From: Cellulosimicrobium sp. CUA-896
Lineage (GTDB): Bacteria; Actinomycetota; Actinomycetes; Actinomycetales; Cellulomonadaceae
Assembly: GCF_001942335.1 (NCBI RefSeq)
Contig: NZ_MKKH01000078.1
Coordinates: forward strand, 51,316-115,315
Reading direction: 5' to 3'
DNA: 64,000 nt
The notes under the pieces are model-generated. The model was not told the DNA's origin and did not search any database. It was given only the letters and a program-made list of their open reading frames with translations. Shown one piece after another: positions 17,445-27,136 of this stretch. Position numbers and translations under genes: made by a program. Position 1 is the first letter of the stretch. Every line of letters starts with the position of its first letter.

Positions 17445-17612
17445 TCAGTCCAGGAGCGAGCTGAAGAACTGGCCGATGCTGCGGAAGGCTCCCAGGACGA
17501 CGTCCCAGATCCCTTCGAGGATGTCGGCGGCGCGCTCCGGGCTCGTGACGATCGCGTACAGCGCGAAGATCACCAGCGCCCAGATGAGGATCGCCTTCAC
17601 CTTCGGATGCAT
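17445..17612 (-). CDS. Small single-pass membrane protein (55 aa)
   Basis: The protein starts MHPKVKAILIWALVIFALYAI, one transmembrane helix, followed by an amphipathic stretch SPERAADILEGIWDVVLGAF and FFSSLLD. The ATG at 17612 has GGGAGGA about 7 nt upstream. It is read together with the PH-domain gene, 4 nt apart. The conserved-looking amphipathic tail suggests membrane-surface binding; no function is known. Confidence 0.7.
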   Translation of the reverse strand: MHPKVKAILIWALVIFALYAIVTSPERAADILEGIWDVVLGAFRSIGQFFSSLLD

Positions 17613-17660
17613 CAGGGTCCTCCCGTGTCGGGGGTCGGCTCGGCAGACGTACGCCCCCTT

Positions 17661-17681
17661 CGGACCGCGTGGGGCGGTCCG
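17661..17681. repeat. Inverted repeat between IclR and small membrane protein genes
   Basis: CGGACCGC and GCGGTCCG form an 8-bp perfect inverted repeat with a 5-nt loop. It could end the IclR transcript or be an operator for the downstream pair; there is no T-run. Confidence 0.45.
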
Positions 17682-17756
17682 CACAGCATGCCAGCATTCG
17701 AGGTGATTTTGACAGGGGTGTCCCGTTTGGGTCACCCGTGCGCGCCGGTGTGTCGC

Positions 17757-18476
17757 CTACTCGCCCGCGCGGCGCAGCACCTCGGTGAGGCGGTTCGCCG
17801 CGGCGACGACCGAGCCCGAGTGCAGGCGACCGGGCTGCCGGGAGAGCCGCTCGACCGGCCCGGAGATCGACACCGCCGCCACGACGCGCCCCGACGGCCC
17901 GCGGACGGGCGCCGACACCGACGCGACGCCGAGCTCGCGCTCGGACACCGACTGCGCCCAGCCGCGCCGCCGGACGCCCGAGAGGATGGTCGCGGTGAAG
18001 ACGGCCTCGCGCAGCCCGCGGTGGAGGCGGTCCGGCTCCTCCCACGCGAGGAGGATCTGCGCGGCGGAGCCCGCGTTCATCGTCAGCGTCGCGCCGACGG
18101 GGATCGAGTCGCGCAGACCCACGGGCCGCTCGGCCGCGGCGACGCAGATGCGGTGGTCGCCCTGGCGGCGGTACAGCTGCGCGCTCTCCCCGGTGTGGTC
18201 GCGCAGCGCGGTGAGCACCGGGTTCGCGGCGGCCAGCAGGCGGTCCTCGCCCGCGGCCGTCGCGAGCTCGTTGAGGCGCGGCCCCAGGACGAAGCGCCCC
18301 TGCATGTCGCGCGCGACCATGCGGTGGTGCTCGAGGGCGACGGCGAGGCGGTGCGCCGTCGGGCGGGCGAGGCCCGTGGCCGTGACGAGCTGGGCCAGGG
18401 TGGCCGGTCCCGACTCCAGGGCGCCGAGGACCGAGGCGGCCTTGTCCAGGACGCCGACTCCGCTAGTATTGTCCAT
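17757..18476 (-). CDS. IclR family regulator, probable LtbR/NdgR-type controller of leuCD
   Basis: The 239-residue protein has an N-terminal winged helix (VLDKAASVLGALESGPATLAQL, GLARPTAHRLAVALE) and an IclR effector domain (VGLRDSIPVGATLTMNAGSAAQIL). IclR proteins divergent from leuCD in actinobacteria (LtbR in Corynebacterium, NdgR in Streptomyces) control leucine biosynthesis, and this gene sits exactly there. The ATG at 18476 has CAATAT 6 nt upstream. An upstream in-frame extension to 18617 would run through the operator region and overlap the leuC leader, so I reject it. Confidence 0.88.
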   Translation of the reverse strand: MDNTSGVGVLDKAASVLGALESGPATLAQLVTATGLARPTAHRLAVALEHHRMVARDMQGRFVLGPRLNELATAAGEDRLLAAANPVLTALRDHTGESAQLYRRQGDHRICVAAAERPVGLRDSIPVGATLTMNAGSAAQILLAWEEPDRLHRGLREAVFTATILSGVRRRGWAQSVSERELGVASVSAPVRGPSGRVVAAVSISGPVERLSRQPGRLHSGSVVAAANRLTEVLRRAGE

Positions 18477-18637
18477 AGGTCGATATTGACGTCTCACGCA
18501 ATGAGATGCAAGTCGGCCGGGCACGGTCCACCCGCTGGACGGTTTCCCGAGGCGGTGCTCGAAGGGCGGACGATCGGTCCAGCGGTGCCCGTGCCCCCGC
18601 GGGAGACGCCGTGACACACGACGAGGAGTTGAGCAGC
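18477..18637 (+). promoter_or_regulatory. Shared IclR-leuC control region
   Basis: CAATAT (18483-18488, minus strand) is a leaderless -10 for the IclR gene. On the plus strand TTGACG (18486-18491) is a -35 candidate for leuC. The palindrome TCTCA-CGCAA-TGAGA (18492-18506) falls directly behind it, where a repressor would block leuC. The leuC -10 is unclear. GACGAGGAG (about 18619-18627) supplies the leuC ribosome binding site. Confidence 0.5.
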
Positions 18638-20118
18638 ATGGCCGGCACGCTGGCGGAGAAGGTCTGGGACGCGCACCTCGTGCGCCGCGGTACCGACGGG
18701 TCCCCCGACCTCCTCTACATCGACCTCCACCTCGTGCACGAGGTCACGAGCCCGCAGGCGTTCGAGGGGCTCCGTCTCGCCGGCCGTCAGGTCCGTCGGC
18801 CGGACCTCACGATCGCGACCGAGGACCACAACACCCCGACGCTCGACATCGACCTGCCGATCGCCGACCTCACGAGCCGCACGCAGATCGACACGCTGCG
18901 CAACACGCGCGCGAGTTCGGCGTGCGCATCCACTCGCTGGGCGACGCCGACCAGGGCATCGTCCACCAGGTCGGCCCGCAGCTCGGCCTGACCATGCCCG
19001 GCCTGACGGTCGTCTGCGGCGACTCCCACACCTCGACGCACGGCGCGTTCGGTGCCCTCGCGTTCGGGATCGGCACCTCCGAGGTCGAGCACGTCCTCGC
19101 GACGCAGACGCTGCCGCTCGCGCCGTTCAAGACCATGGCGATCAACGTCGACGGCGAGCTGCCCCCGGGCGCGACGAGCAAGGACATCATCCTCGCGATC
19201 ATCGCGAAGATCGGTACCGGCGGCGGCCAGGGCTACGTCCTGGAGTACCGGGGCGAGGCCATCCGCAGGCTCTCCATGGAGGCGCGGATGACGATCTGCA
19301 ACATGTCGATCGAGGCCGGTGCGCGCGCCGGCATGATCGCCCCGGACGAGACGACGTTCGAGTACCTGAAGGGCCGCCCGCACGCGCCCGAGGGCACCGA
19401 CTGGGATGCGGCCGTCGAGTACTGGCGCACGCTGCGCTCGGACGACGACGCCGTGTTCGACACCGAGGTGACGCTCCGCGCGTCCGACCTCGAGCCGTTC
19501 GTCACGTGGGGCACGAACCCCGGTCAGGGCCTGCCGATCTCGGCCACCGTGCCCGTCCCCGAGGAGATCGCGGACGAGAACGAGCGCGTCGCAGCCGAGC
19601 GCGCCGTCGAGTACATGGGCCTGACGCCGGGGCAGCCGCTGCGCGAGATCACCGTCGACACGGTGTTCATCGGCTCGTGCACCAACGGGCGCATCGAGGA
19701 CCTGCGCTCCGTCGCGAAGGTGCTGCAGGGCCGCAAGAAGGCCGACGACGTGCGCGTCCTCGTCGTCCCGGCCTCCGCCCGGGTGCGCCTGCAGGCCGAG
19801 GCCGAGGGCCTCGACGTGATCTTCAAGGAGTTCGGGGCCGAGTGGCGCAACGCCGGCTGCTCGATGTGCCTCGGCATGAACCCCGACCAGCTGCAGCCGG
19901 GGGAGCGCGCGGCCTCCACGTCGAACCGCAACTTCGAGGGACGCCAGGGCAAGGGCGGGCGCACCCACCTCGTCTCGCCGCTCGTCGCGGCGGCCACGGC
20001 GATCCGCGGCACCCTGTCGTCGGTCTCGGACCTCGACCTGCCCGCCGACGTCGACCTCACCTCCTTCGACGGCACGCCGCTCGCGCCGCTCGACCCGGGC
20101 GTCCTCGTCCAGGTCTGA
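18638..20118 (+). CDS. leuC: 3-isopropylmalate dehydratase large subunit (frameshifted)
   Basis: This aconitase-family [4Fe-4S] enzyme isomerises 2- to 3-isopropylmalate with LeuD. Cluster cysteines lie in [15 protein letters not shown] and [42 protein letters not shown] holds further active-site residues. It is about 493 residues after repair. The frame breaks at about 18909-18916: [17 protein letters not shown] continues in the next frame as [16 protein letters not shown], which needs one more base (probably a G in ACGCGCGC). The ATG follows GAGGAG. leuD follows after 62 bp. Confidence 0.93.
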
Positions 20119-20180
20119 CCCGACCACCGCCGCGAGCCGGCAAGCGCCCCGTCGTCCCCCGCACCCCGAAGAGGCTCACC

Positions 20181-20819
20181 ATGGAGAAGTTCACGACCCA
20201 CACCGGCGTCGGCGTGCCGCTGCGCCGCAGCAACGTGGACACCGACCAGATCATCCCCGCCGTCTACCTCAAGCGCGTCACCCGCACGGGCTTCGAGGAC
20301 GCGCTGTTCGCGGCGTGGCGCGGCGACCCGACGTTCGTCCTCAACCAGGACGCCTACCGGACCGGGTCCGTGCTCGTCGCCGGCCCGGACTTCGGCACCG
20401 GCTCCTCGCGCGAGCACGCCGTCTGGGCGCTCAAGGACTACGGCTTCCGCGTGGTCCTCGCGTCGCGGTTCGCCGACATCTTCCGCGGCAATTCCGGCAA
20501 GCAGGGGCTCGTCGCGGGCATCGTCGCGCAGGAGGACGTCGAGCTGCTCTGGAAGGTCCTCGAGACCAACCCCGGCACCGAGGTGACGGTGGACCTCGTC
20601 GCGCGCACCGCGTCCGCGCTCGACGTCACCGTGCCGTTCCAGATCGACGACTACACGCGCTGGCGCCTCATGGAGGGCCTCGACGACATCGGCCTGACGC
20701 TCCAGCAGGAGGACGCCATCGCGGCGTTCGAGGCGACGCGCGCGGCGTGGCGGCCGAGGACACTGCCGGCGAAGACCCTCCCGAAGGTCGAGATCGAGGC
20801 GGCGCGCCCCGTCGGCTGA
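20181..20819 (+). CDS. leuD: 3-isopropylmalate dehydratase small subunit
   Basis: The 212-residue swivel-domain partner of LeuC has the family motifs [14 protein letters not shown] and [17 protein letters not shown], which bind substrate, and [23 protein letters not shown] stands 10-15 nt before the ATG. It ends 1 bp before the stop of the convergent LLM gene. The C-terminal residues beyond about 190 are a typical basic extension. Confidence 0.95.
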   Translation: MEKFTTHTGVGVPLRRSNVDTDQIIPAVYLKRVTRTGFEDALFAAWRGDPTFVLNQDAYRTGSVLVAGPDFGTGSSREHAVWALKDYGFRVVLASRFADIFRGNSGKQGLVAGIVAQEDVELLWKVLETNPGTEVTVDLVARTASALDVTVPFQIDDYTRWRLMEGLDDIGLTLQQEDAIAAFEATRAAWRPRTLPAKTLPKVEIEAARPVG

Positions 20820-20820
20820 G

Positions 20821-21732
20821 TCAGCGCGGCGGGCCCCGGCGGATCGCGTCGAGGAGCGACGCCGGGGTCGCGCTGTCCGGGTTCCACCGGGACTCGACCC
20901 ACCAGGTCGCGCCCGCCTCGGCGAGGCCCGCGAGCTGGTCCGCGGCGGCGGCACGATCCGGGGGCAGCTCGCCCTGGAGCACGACGTCGAACGGACGGTC
21001 GACGAGGCCGAGCTCGGCGCGGCGCGTGATGAGCCAGGAGACGAGGGCGGCGACGTCGTCGGGCGTCGGGACGTCGAACCCGCGCTCTCCGCCGAGCTGG
21101 ACGACGATCCCGTCGTGGCGCAGCGCGCGGTCGAGCGAGCGCCGGGGCGGGCGCTCGGCGTCCCAGACGCCGACCGGCCAGACCGGGACGCGCGGGCCCC
21201 CGGCCGGGCGGTCGACGGGGCGGGGGAGGAACTGCATCTCGCCCGTCTGCAGGCGCGTGCCGGAGAAGGAGAACGGTTCGCCCGTCCACGCGCGGTCGAG
21301 GAACGCCAGCGCGTCGTCGAGCTGCTCGGCCCGGTCGCGCAGCGGCTGCGGCTGGTCGGGGACCGCGGAGAACCCGCCGTCGTCGAGCACGCCCACGCCG
21401 ACCGGGAGCACGAGCCGCCCCCCGGACAGGTGGTCGACGGTCAGGGACTGCCGCACGACCTCCCACGGTCTGCGGCGGGGGAGCGCGAAGACCATCGCGC
21501 CGAGCGTGACCCGTTCGGTCCGCACCGCGGCCGCGGCGAGGACCGCCCACGGGTCGAACGTGTCGACGTCCATGATGCTCATGCCGTCCCACGTGAAGAA
21601 GCCGTCCCAGCCGTGCTGCTCGGCGGCGACGGCCATCTCGACCACCTCGGCCGCGGAGCCGAAGCTCCCGACGACGCCCACCTTCAGCCCTGACCCGGTG
21701 GCTCCTGCCTCGAGCCGCGTCGACGCGTCCAT
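20821..21732 (-). CDS. LLM class flavin-dependent oxidoreductase
   Basis: The 303-residue luciferase-like monooxygenase fold protein has the N-terminal strand LKVGVVGSFG, GWDGFFTWDGMS, VTLGAMVFALPRRRPWEVVRQ and LTVDHLSGGRLVLPVGVG, characteristic of F420- or FMN-dependent members. Substrate and cofactor cannot be separated by eye. The ATG at 21732 is fixed by TAGCGT 7 nt upstream. It converges tightly on leuD. Confidence 0.82.
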   Translation of the reverse strand: MDASTRLEAGATGSGLKVGVVGSFGSAAEVVEMAVAAEQHGWDGFFTWDGMSIMDVDTFDPWAVLAAAAVRTERVTLGAMVFALPRRRPWEVVRQSLTVDHLSGGRLVLPVGVGVLDDGGFSAVPDQPQPLRDRAEQLDDALAFLDRAWTGEPFSFSGTRLQTGEMQFLPRPVDRPAGGPRVPVWPVGVWDAERPPRRSLDRALRHDGIVVQLGGERGFDVPTPDDVAALVSWLITRRAELGLVDRPFDVVLQGELPPDRAAAADQLAGLAEAGATWWVESRWNPDSATPASLLDAIRRGPPR

Positions 21733-21739
21733 GGCGGCG

Positions 21740-21745
21740 ACGCTA
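21740..21745 (-). promoter_or_regulatory. Leaderless -10 box TAGCGT
   Basis: It lies 7 nt upstream of the ATG at 21732. Confidence 0.6.
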
Positions 21746-21777
21746 GACGCCGCCACCGACACCCGGGCCGCACCCGC

Positions 21778-23085
21778 TCAGGCGCGGTCGGTGAGGTCGA
21801 GCCGCACGAGCCGGCGCCGCGCGACGTCGGTGACGGTCAGGCGGTGGTCGCCGACGTCGACGTGGTCGCCCACGGCGGCGAGCCGCCCGAGCTGCGCGAC
21901 GACGTAGCCCGCCACGGTCTCGTACGGGCCGTCGGGCAGCTCGACACCGGTCCGCCGGGCGAATTCCTCGATGGTCTGGCCGGCGTCGACGCTCGTCGCG
22001 CCACCGTGCTCGCGCGCCGCCGACGGCTCGTCGGGGTCGTACTCGTCGCGGATGTCGCCGACGAGCTCCTCGACGAGGTCCTCGAGCGTGACGATGCCGT
22101 CGGTCCCGCCGTACTCGTCCACCACGACCGCGATGTGCACGCCCTCGCGGCGCATCCGGGACATCGCGGGCAGCACGGTGTTCGTCGCGGGGAGCTCGAG
22201 GATGGGGCGCACGACGTCGCGCACGCGCACCGGCTCGCCCGTCGCCGCGTGGGTCTCGGGGTGCTCCGGGCGGTCGCGGCCGAGGAGGTCGCGCACGTGG
22301 AGGAAGCCGAGGACGTCGTCGAAGTCCTCGCCGGTGACCGGGTAGCGCGAGTAGTGTCCTTCCGCGACCGTCCTCGCTGCCTCGGCGAGCGTGGTCGCGC
22401 CCGGCATGAACGCGACCTCGCCGCGCGGTGTCATGGCCTCGGCGAGGGAGCGGTCGCCCGCGGCGAAGACGTCGTCGAGGATGCGCCGCTCGTCCTCGGG
22501 CAGGGCCTCGTGCGCGACGACGAGCTCGCGCAGCTCCTCCTCGCTCATCTCCTCGCTGCGCGCGGACGGGTCCCCTCCCAGCAGGCGCACGACGGCGTCG
22601 GTCGAGCGCGAGAGCAGCCAGATCACGGGGCGTGCGAGCGTCGCGAAGCGGTCGAGCGGGGGCGCGACGACGAGCGCGACCCGCTCGGAGCGCTGGAGCG
22701 CGATGCGCTTCGGGACCAGCTCACCGAGGACGAGCGACAGGTAGGCGACGAGCAGGGTCAGCACGACGAGGGCGACGGTCGAGGCGAGCGACTCGGGGAG
22801 CCCGAGGTCCTCGAGCACGGGCGCGAGGTCGGGGGCGAGCGTGGACGCGCCGTACGCGGCGGAGAAGAAGCCCGCGACGGTCACCCCGATCTGGACGGCC
22901 GCGAGGAACCGGTTGGGGTCACGTGCGACGGACGCGACGCGCGCGCCACGGGCCGACCGCCGCTCGAGCCGCGCGACCTGGCTCTCCCGCAGGGACACCA
23001 GCGCGATCTCGGTCCCGGCGAAGACCCCGCCGACGAGCACGAACACGAGGACGAGGGCGATGTTGGTCCATGTACCGGAGTCCAT
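21778..23085 (-). CDS. CNNM/CorC-type hemolysin family transporter
   Basis: The 435-residue protein has an N-terminal DUF21/CNNM membrane domain (starting NIALVLVFVLVGGVFAGTEIAL, with GELVPKRIALQRSE), two CBS repeats (about residues 215-345, including VVDEYGGTDGIVTLEDLVEE) and a C-terminal CorC/HlyC domain. CNNM proteins move or sense Mg2+; the cargo here is not proven. Two paralogues are coupled at 56882-59379. The ATG at 23085 has no strong Shine-Dalgarno sequence. It is followed by the LLM gene on the same strand (45 bp to its start). Confidence 0.85.
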   Translation of the reverse strand: MDSGTWTNIALVLVFVLVGGVFAGTEIALVSLRESQVARLERRSARGARVASVARDPNRFLAAVQIGVTVAGFFSAAYGASTLAPDLAPVLEDLGLPESLASTVALVVLTLLVAYLSLVLGELVPKRIALQRSERVALVVAPPLDRFATLARPVIWLLSRSTDAVVRLLGGDPSARSEEMSEEELRELVVAHEALPEDERRILDDVFAAGDRSLAEAMTPRGEVAFMPGATTLAEAARTVAEGHYSRYPVTGEDFDDVLGFLHVRDLLGRDRPEHPETHAATGEPVRVRDVVRPILELPATNTVLPAMSRMRREGVHIAVVVDEYGGTDGIVTLEDLVEELVGDIRDEYDPDEPSAAREHGGATSVDAGQTIEEFARRTGVELPDGPYETVAGYVVAQLGRLAAVGDHVDVGDHRLTVTDVARRRLVRLDLTDRA

Positions 23086-23132
23086 CGATCCATCCAAGCA
23101 GGCGGGGAGCGGTCCCGCGGGCCGGGGAAGGA

Positions 23133-24077
23133 TCAGGCGTGCGCGCGACGGTGGCGCAGGCTGTGCACCAGGTGCACGACGGCGACGACGACCGCGCCCA
23201 CGACCACGCCGACGACCGCAGAGCCCAGGGTGTCGACGAGCCAGGCCAGGAGACCGCCGACGCCCGGCACCCCGTGCACGCCGTCCTCGAGGTGGTGCAG
23301 CAGGTCGTACGGCGCGTGCCACCCGAGGTCGTACGTCCCCTGCAGGAGGATGTGGCCACCGACCCACAGCATCGCGGCGATCCCGACCGTCGAGATCACC
23401 GCCATGACGCGCGGCATCGCGACGACGAGCCCGCGCCCGAACGACTGGACCCACCCGGTGCGCCGGCTGGCGAGGTGCAGGCCGATGTCGTCCATCTTCA
23501 CGATGAGCGCGACGATCCCGTAGACGAGCACCGTGATGAGCAGGGCCACGACCGCGAGGATGATCGCACGCGACCAGAAGCCCTCCGACGCGACCTCGTT
23601 GAGCGCGATGACCATGATCTCGGCGCTGAGGATGAAGTCGGTGCGCACCGCGCTGGACACGACCCGGTCCTCGTCCACCGCCTTCTTCGCCGCCACGTCC
23701 TCCGCCGCGGCGTGGTGCCGGCCCGAGACCGCCTCCCACAGCTTCTCGGCGCCCTCGAACGCGAGGTACGTCCCGCCGAGCATGAGCAGCGGGGTCAGCA
23801 GCCACGGCAGGAACTGGCTGAGCAGCAGCGCCGCCGGGAGGATGAACAGCAGCTTGTTGCGCAGCGAGCCGGTCGCGATGCGCCGGATGACGGGCAGCTC
23901 GCGCTTGGCGGCCAGCCCCTCGACGTACCGGGGGGTGACGGCCGTGTCGTCGATCACCACGCCCGTCGCCTTGGCGCTCGCGCGCCCGGCGGCGGCACCG
24001 ATGTCGTCGACCGACGCTGCGGCGAGCTTGGCGAACGCGGCGATGTCGTCGAGGAGGGCGGCGAGTCCGACGGCCAT
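23133..24077 (-). CDS. DUF808 (YedI) family membrane protein
   Basis: The 314-residue multi-pass protein has the DUF808 signature: LAALLDDIAAFAKLAAASVDD at the N-terminus, KATGVVIDDTAVTPRYV and RELPVIRRIATGSLRNKL. Its function is unknown. The ATG at 24077 has GGAG about 10 nt upstream; the longer in-frame opening to 24152 adds an unrelated Arg-rich stretch and is rejected. It lies between leuS and the CNNM gene, 47 bp from the latter, perhaps as one unit. Confidence 0.82.
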   Translation of the reverse strand: MAVGLAALLDDIAAFAKLAAASVDDIGAAAGRASAKATGVVIDDTAVTPRYVEGLAAKRELPVIRRIATGSLRNKLLFILPAALLLSQFLPWLLTPLLMLGGTYLAFEGAEKLWEAVSGRHHAAAEDVAAKKAVDEDRVVSSAVRTDFILSAEIMVIALNEVASEGFWSRAIILAVVALLITVLVYGIVALIVKMDDIGLHLASRRTGWVQSFGRGLVVAMPRVMAVISTVGIAAMLWVGGHILLQGTYDLGWHAPYDLLHHLEDGVHGVPGVGGLLAWLVDTLGSAVVGVVVGAVVVAVVHLVHSLRHRRAHA

Positions 24078-24210
24078 GAGGGGGTCTCCGTCCGCGGGCC
24101 CGTGGTGCCGCGGTCGGGTCCGCCGGGTCGAGTCGGGGCGCGGCCGCAGCATCGTAGCCGCCGGGGCGTCCGCTCGCGCCGCCGCGTCCGTCGTCGCCGC
24201 CGACGTGTCT

Positions 24211-24270
24211 GCCGAGCACGGGACCTCCCACCGTCCCGGCCGGATCCCGGTGGACGATCCCGTGCTCGGC
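24211..24270. repeat. Nested inverted repeat downstream of leuS
   Basis: Perfect 13-bp arms (24211-24223 and 24258-24270) enclose a second inverted repeat, CCACCG with CGGTGG. It begins 18 bp after the leuS stop (leftward transcription) and probably folds into a branched terminator. No T-run follows. Confidence 0.6.
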
Positions 24271-24287
24271 GGGGCTGGGTGTCATGG

Positions 24288-26854
24288 TCAGCCGGCCGTC
24301 GTGCGCGTCACGACGTTGACCAGGCGTGGCGCGCGCACGACGACGCGCACCACCTCGCGCCCGCCCGTCGCCCGGGCCACCGCGGGCAGGGCGAGCGCCC
24401 GGTCGCGCAGCGTCGCGTCGTCGACGTCGGCCGGCGCGACGACGCGGCCCCGCACCTTCCCGTCGACCTGGACGACGGCCTCGACGGTGTCGTCGACGAG
24501 CAACGCGGGGTCGACGCGCGGCCACCCGGCGTCCGCGACCGACGGCGCGTGCCCCAGCCGCTCCCACGCCTCCTCGGCGGTGTACGGGGCGAACAGGCCG
24601 AGGAGAGCGGCGACGGCGTCGGCCGCCTCGCGCACGGCGGCGGCATGGGCCGCACCGTCCTCGCCCGAGGCGGGCCCGTCGGCCGCGGCGCGCCGGGCCG
24701 TCGTCACGAGCTCCATGACGCGCGCGACGACGACGTTGAACCGCGAGCGCTCGAGCAGCCCCTCGGCGTCGTGCACCGTGCGGTGCGACGCGCGCCGGAG
24801 GGCGTGCGCGCGCGTGCCGGGACGCGCGTCGCCTGCCGTGCCCCGGCCGTCGGACGCCGGAGCTCCGACGCCGTGCCCGACGCCGGCCTCGACGCCGTCC
24901 CTGACGCCCTCCCTGACGCCGCGGCGGCGTCGGCGAGCCGCAGCACGCGGTCGCAGAAGCGGCGCATCGCCGCCGGGTCGACGTCCGCCCAGTCGACGTC
25001 GTCCTCCGGCGGCCCGGAGAACACCATCGCGAGGCGCACGGCGTCCACGCCCCACCGGTCAAGCTGCTCGCCCAGCGCGACGCCGTTGCCGAGGGACTTG
25101 CTCATCGAGCGCCCGCCGTTCAGCACCTGTCCCTGCTTGAGCAGCGTCGCGAAGGGCTCGACGACGTCGACCCACCCCAGGTCGTGCAGCACCTTGGTGA
25201 CGAACCGGCTGTAGAGCAGGTGCAGGATCGCGTGCTCGACCCCGCCGACGTACTGCGCGGCAGGCATCCAGCGGCGCGCGTCCCCGGGTCGGAAGGGGAC
25301 GTCGTCGGCCGCGCCGGGCCCACCGGACGCGCCGAGCGAGCAGTACCGCAGGAAGTACCAGGAGGAGTCGACGAACGTGTCGAGCGTGTCCGGGTCGCGC
25401 TCGGCGTCGGCGCCGCACCGCGGGCACGGCACGCGGCGCCACGCGTCGGCCGCGGGGGAGGCGAGCGGCGAGCGGCCGCGGGGCAGCAGGTCGTCGCCCG
25501 CGAGGTCGGGCAGGCGCACGGGCAGCGCGTCGTCGGGCACGGGCACGACGCCGCACGCGTCGCAGTGCACGACCGGCACCGGGGCGCCCCAGTACCGCTG
25601 CCGGGACACCAGCCAGTCGCGCAGCCGGTACGACGTCGCCCGCTCGCCGTGGCCGGCCCCTTCCATCCGGTCGACCGCGTAGTCGACGGACGGCCACGTC
25701 GCGCCGTCGCCCGCGGGCAGGCCGTGGGCACGCGCGAAGGCGGCGTCGCGCTCGTCGTGCGCGGGCACGCCCATGACGACGCCGGTCCCGTACCCGGGCA
25801 GCACGTAGTCGGCCGCCCACACCGGCAGCCGCGCGCCCGTCACCGGGTGCTCCGCCCAGACGCCGAGGAACACGCCGCGGCCCCGCCCCGGGCCGGACCG
25901 CGCGATCTCGCCCGCGTCGAGGGCGTCGCGGCGCAGGGCGGCGAGCGCGTCGGCGCTCTCCGGCGTGCACAGCGCGGACGCGACCGGGCTCTCGGGCGCG
26001 ACGGCGAGGAACGTCGCGCCGGGCAGGGTGTCGGGGCGCGTGGTGAAAACGGTGACCGGATCGGCGCCGGGCAGCCGGGCGCCGTCGGGACCCGTGACGT
26101 CGAACCGGACGCGGGCGCCCTCGCTGCGCCCGATCCAGTGCCGCTGCATGGCGAGCACGCGCTCGGGCCACGCGCCCTCCAGCGCGGCCATGTCGTCCAG
26201 CAGGCGGTCGGCGTAGGCCGTGACGCGCACGAACCACTGCGTGAGCTCGCGCTGCACGACGGGGGTGCCGCAGCGCTCGCTCCGTCCGCCGACCACCTGC
26301 TCGTTCGCCAGGACGGTGCGGTCCTGCGGGCACCAGTTCACGGGCGCCGTCGCGCGGTAGGCGAGGTCGCGCTCGAGCAGGCGCAGGAACAGCCACTGCG
26401 TCCAGCGGTAGTACTCGGGCCGGTGCGTCTCCAGTCGGCGCGACCAGTCGAACGAGACGCCGTACCGGCGCGCGGTCGCGGCCTGCGTCGCGATGTTGGT
26501 CTCGGTGAAGACGGCGGGGTTCTCTCCGCGGCGGATCGCGGCGTTCTCGGCGGGCAGCCCGAACGAGTCCCAGCCGATCGGGTTGAGCACGTCGTACCCG
26601 CGCAGTCGCCAGTACCGGGCGACGACGTCCTCGAGGGCGAAGACCTCCGCGTGACCCATGTGCAGGTCGCCGGAGGGGTAGGGGAACATCGTCAGCAGGT
26701 AGCGGCGCGGGCGGGTGCCGTCGTCGCGAGCGCGGAAGGTGTCGTGCTCGGACCAGTACCGCTGCCAGCGGTCCTCGGTCTCGGCGGTCGACGGACGGGT
26801 GTTCTGCGGGGTGTCGACAGGTGCGTCGACGGGGGAAGGGTGTGCAGCGTCCAC
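24288..26854 (-). CDS. leuS: Leucyl-tRNA synthetase (frameshift in linker)
   Basis: The class I enzyme is about 855 residues. [16 protein letters not shown] holds the HIGH motif, [18 protein letters not shown] marks the CP1 editing domain, CDACGVV and CPRCGAD are zinc-type knuckles, and [12 protein letters not shown] is KMSKS. The catalytic part and the anticodon-binding end ([26 protein letters not shown] onwards) are in different frames; one base is missing between about 24845 and 24940. That linker holds five 12-nt repeats (24861-24920). GTG at 26854 has GAGGAG 8 nt upstream. The nested hairpin at 24211-24270 follows the gene. Confidence 0.92.
24861..24920 (-). repeat. Five 12-nt tandem repeats in leuS
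   Basis: Each unit ends in GACGCC on the plus strand (24867-24872, 24879-24884, 24891-24896, 24903-24908, 24915-24920). On the coding strand they read as Gly-Val-x-x tetrapeptides ([20 protein letters not shown]) in one frame, in the linker before the anticodon-binding domain. Confidence 0.75.
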
Positions 26855-26938
26855 GGTGGGGCTCCTCGAGACGGTGGCTTCGCCGTCGGGCACTCGCCGT
26901 GCGCTCACCGGGGGTCGTCACCGGGACGTGCAGGCACC

Positions 26939-26977
26939 GCCGCGCTGAGCGTGCCCGCCCGGCGGGCTCAGCGCGGC
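26939..26977. repeat. Perfect 12-bp inverted repeat in the leuS-lpd intergenic region
   Basis: GCCGCGCTGAGC (26939-26950) and GCTCAGCGCGGC (26966-26977) pair perfectly across a 15-nt loop between two divergent genes. It is probably an operator or a leader hairpin. Confidence 0.55.
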
Positions 26978-27123
26978 CGGCGAAGGAGGAGCCGCATGCG
27001 TCGCATCCCGGACATCGTGACGCGGGGCGGTGCAGCGGGTCAAGGCCCGGAGGTGGCCCTGGGGAGCGGCGCAGTGTGGCGGACGTCGCCCGCGCACCTC
27101 GTCCGCGGCGAGCCGCGCGCCAG

Positions 27124-27129
27124 TAGGCT
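27124..27129 (+). promoter_or_regulatory. Leaderless -10 box TAGGCT
   Basis: It lies 7 nt upstream of the lpd ATG at 27137. Confidence 0.6.
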
Positions 27130-27136
27130 GGTCGCC

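Noticed and set aside
18638..20118. Programmed frameshift or pseudogene in leuC (and the other frameshifted genes)
   Set aside because: No slippery heptamer or downstream pseudoknot signal is evident, both halves keep full domain conservation, and the same kind of break hits many essential genes at G/C runs. Error is the simpler explanation.
26855..27136. T-box or other riboswitch in front of leuS
   Set aside because: No T-box bulge sequence or specifier loop could be found, and the leuS Shine-Dalgarno lies in a short unremarkable leader. The only structure is the inverted repeat at 26939-26977.
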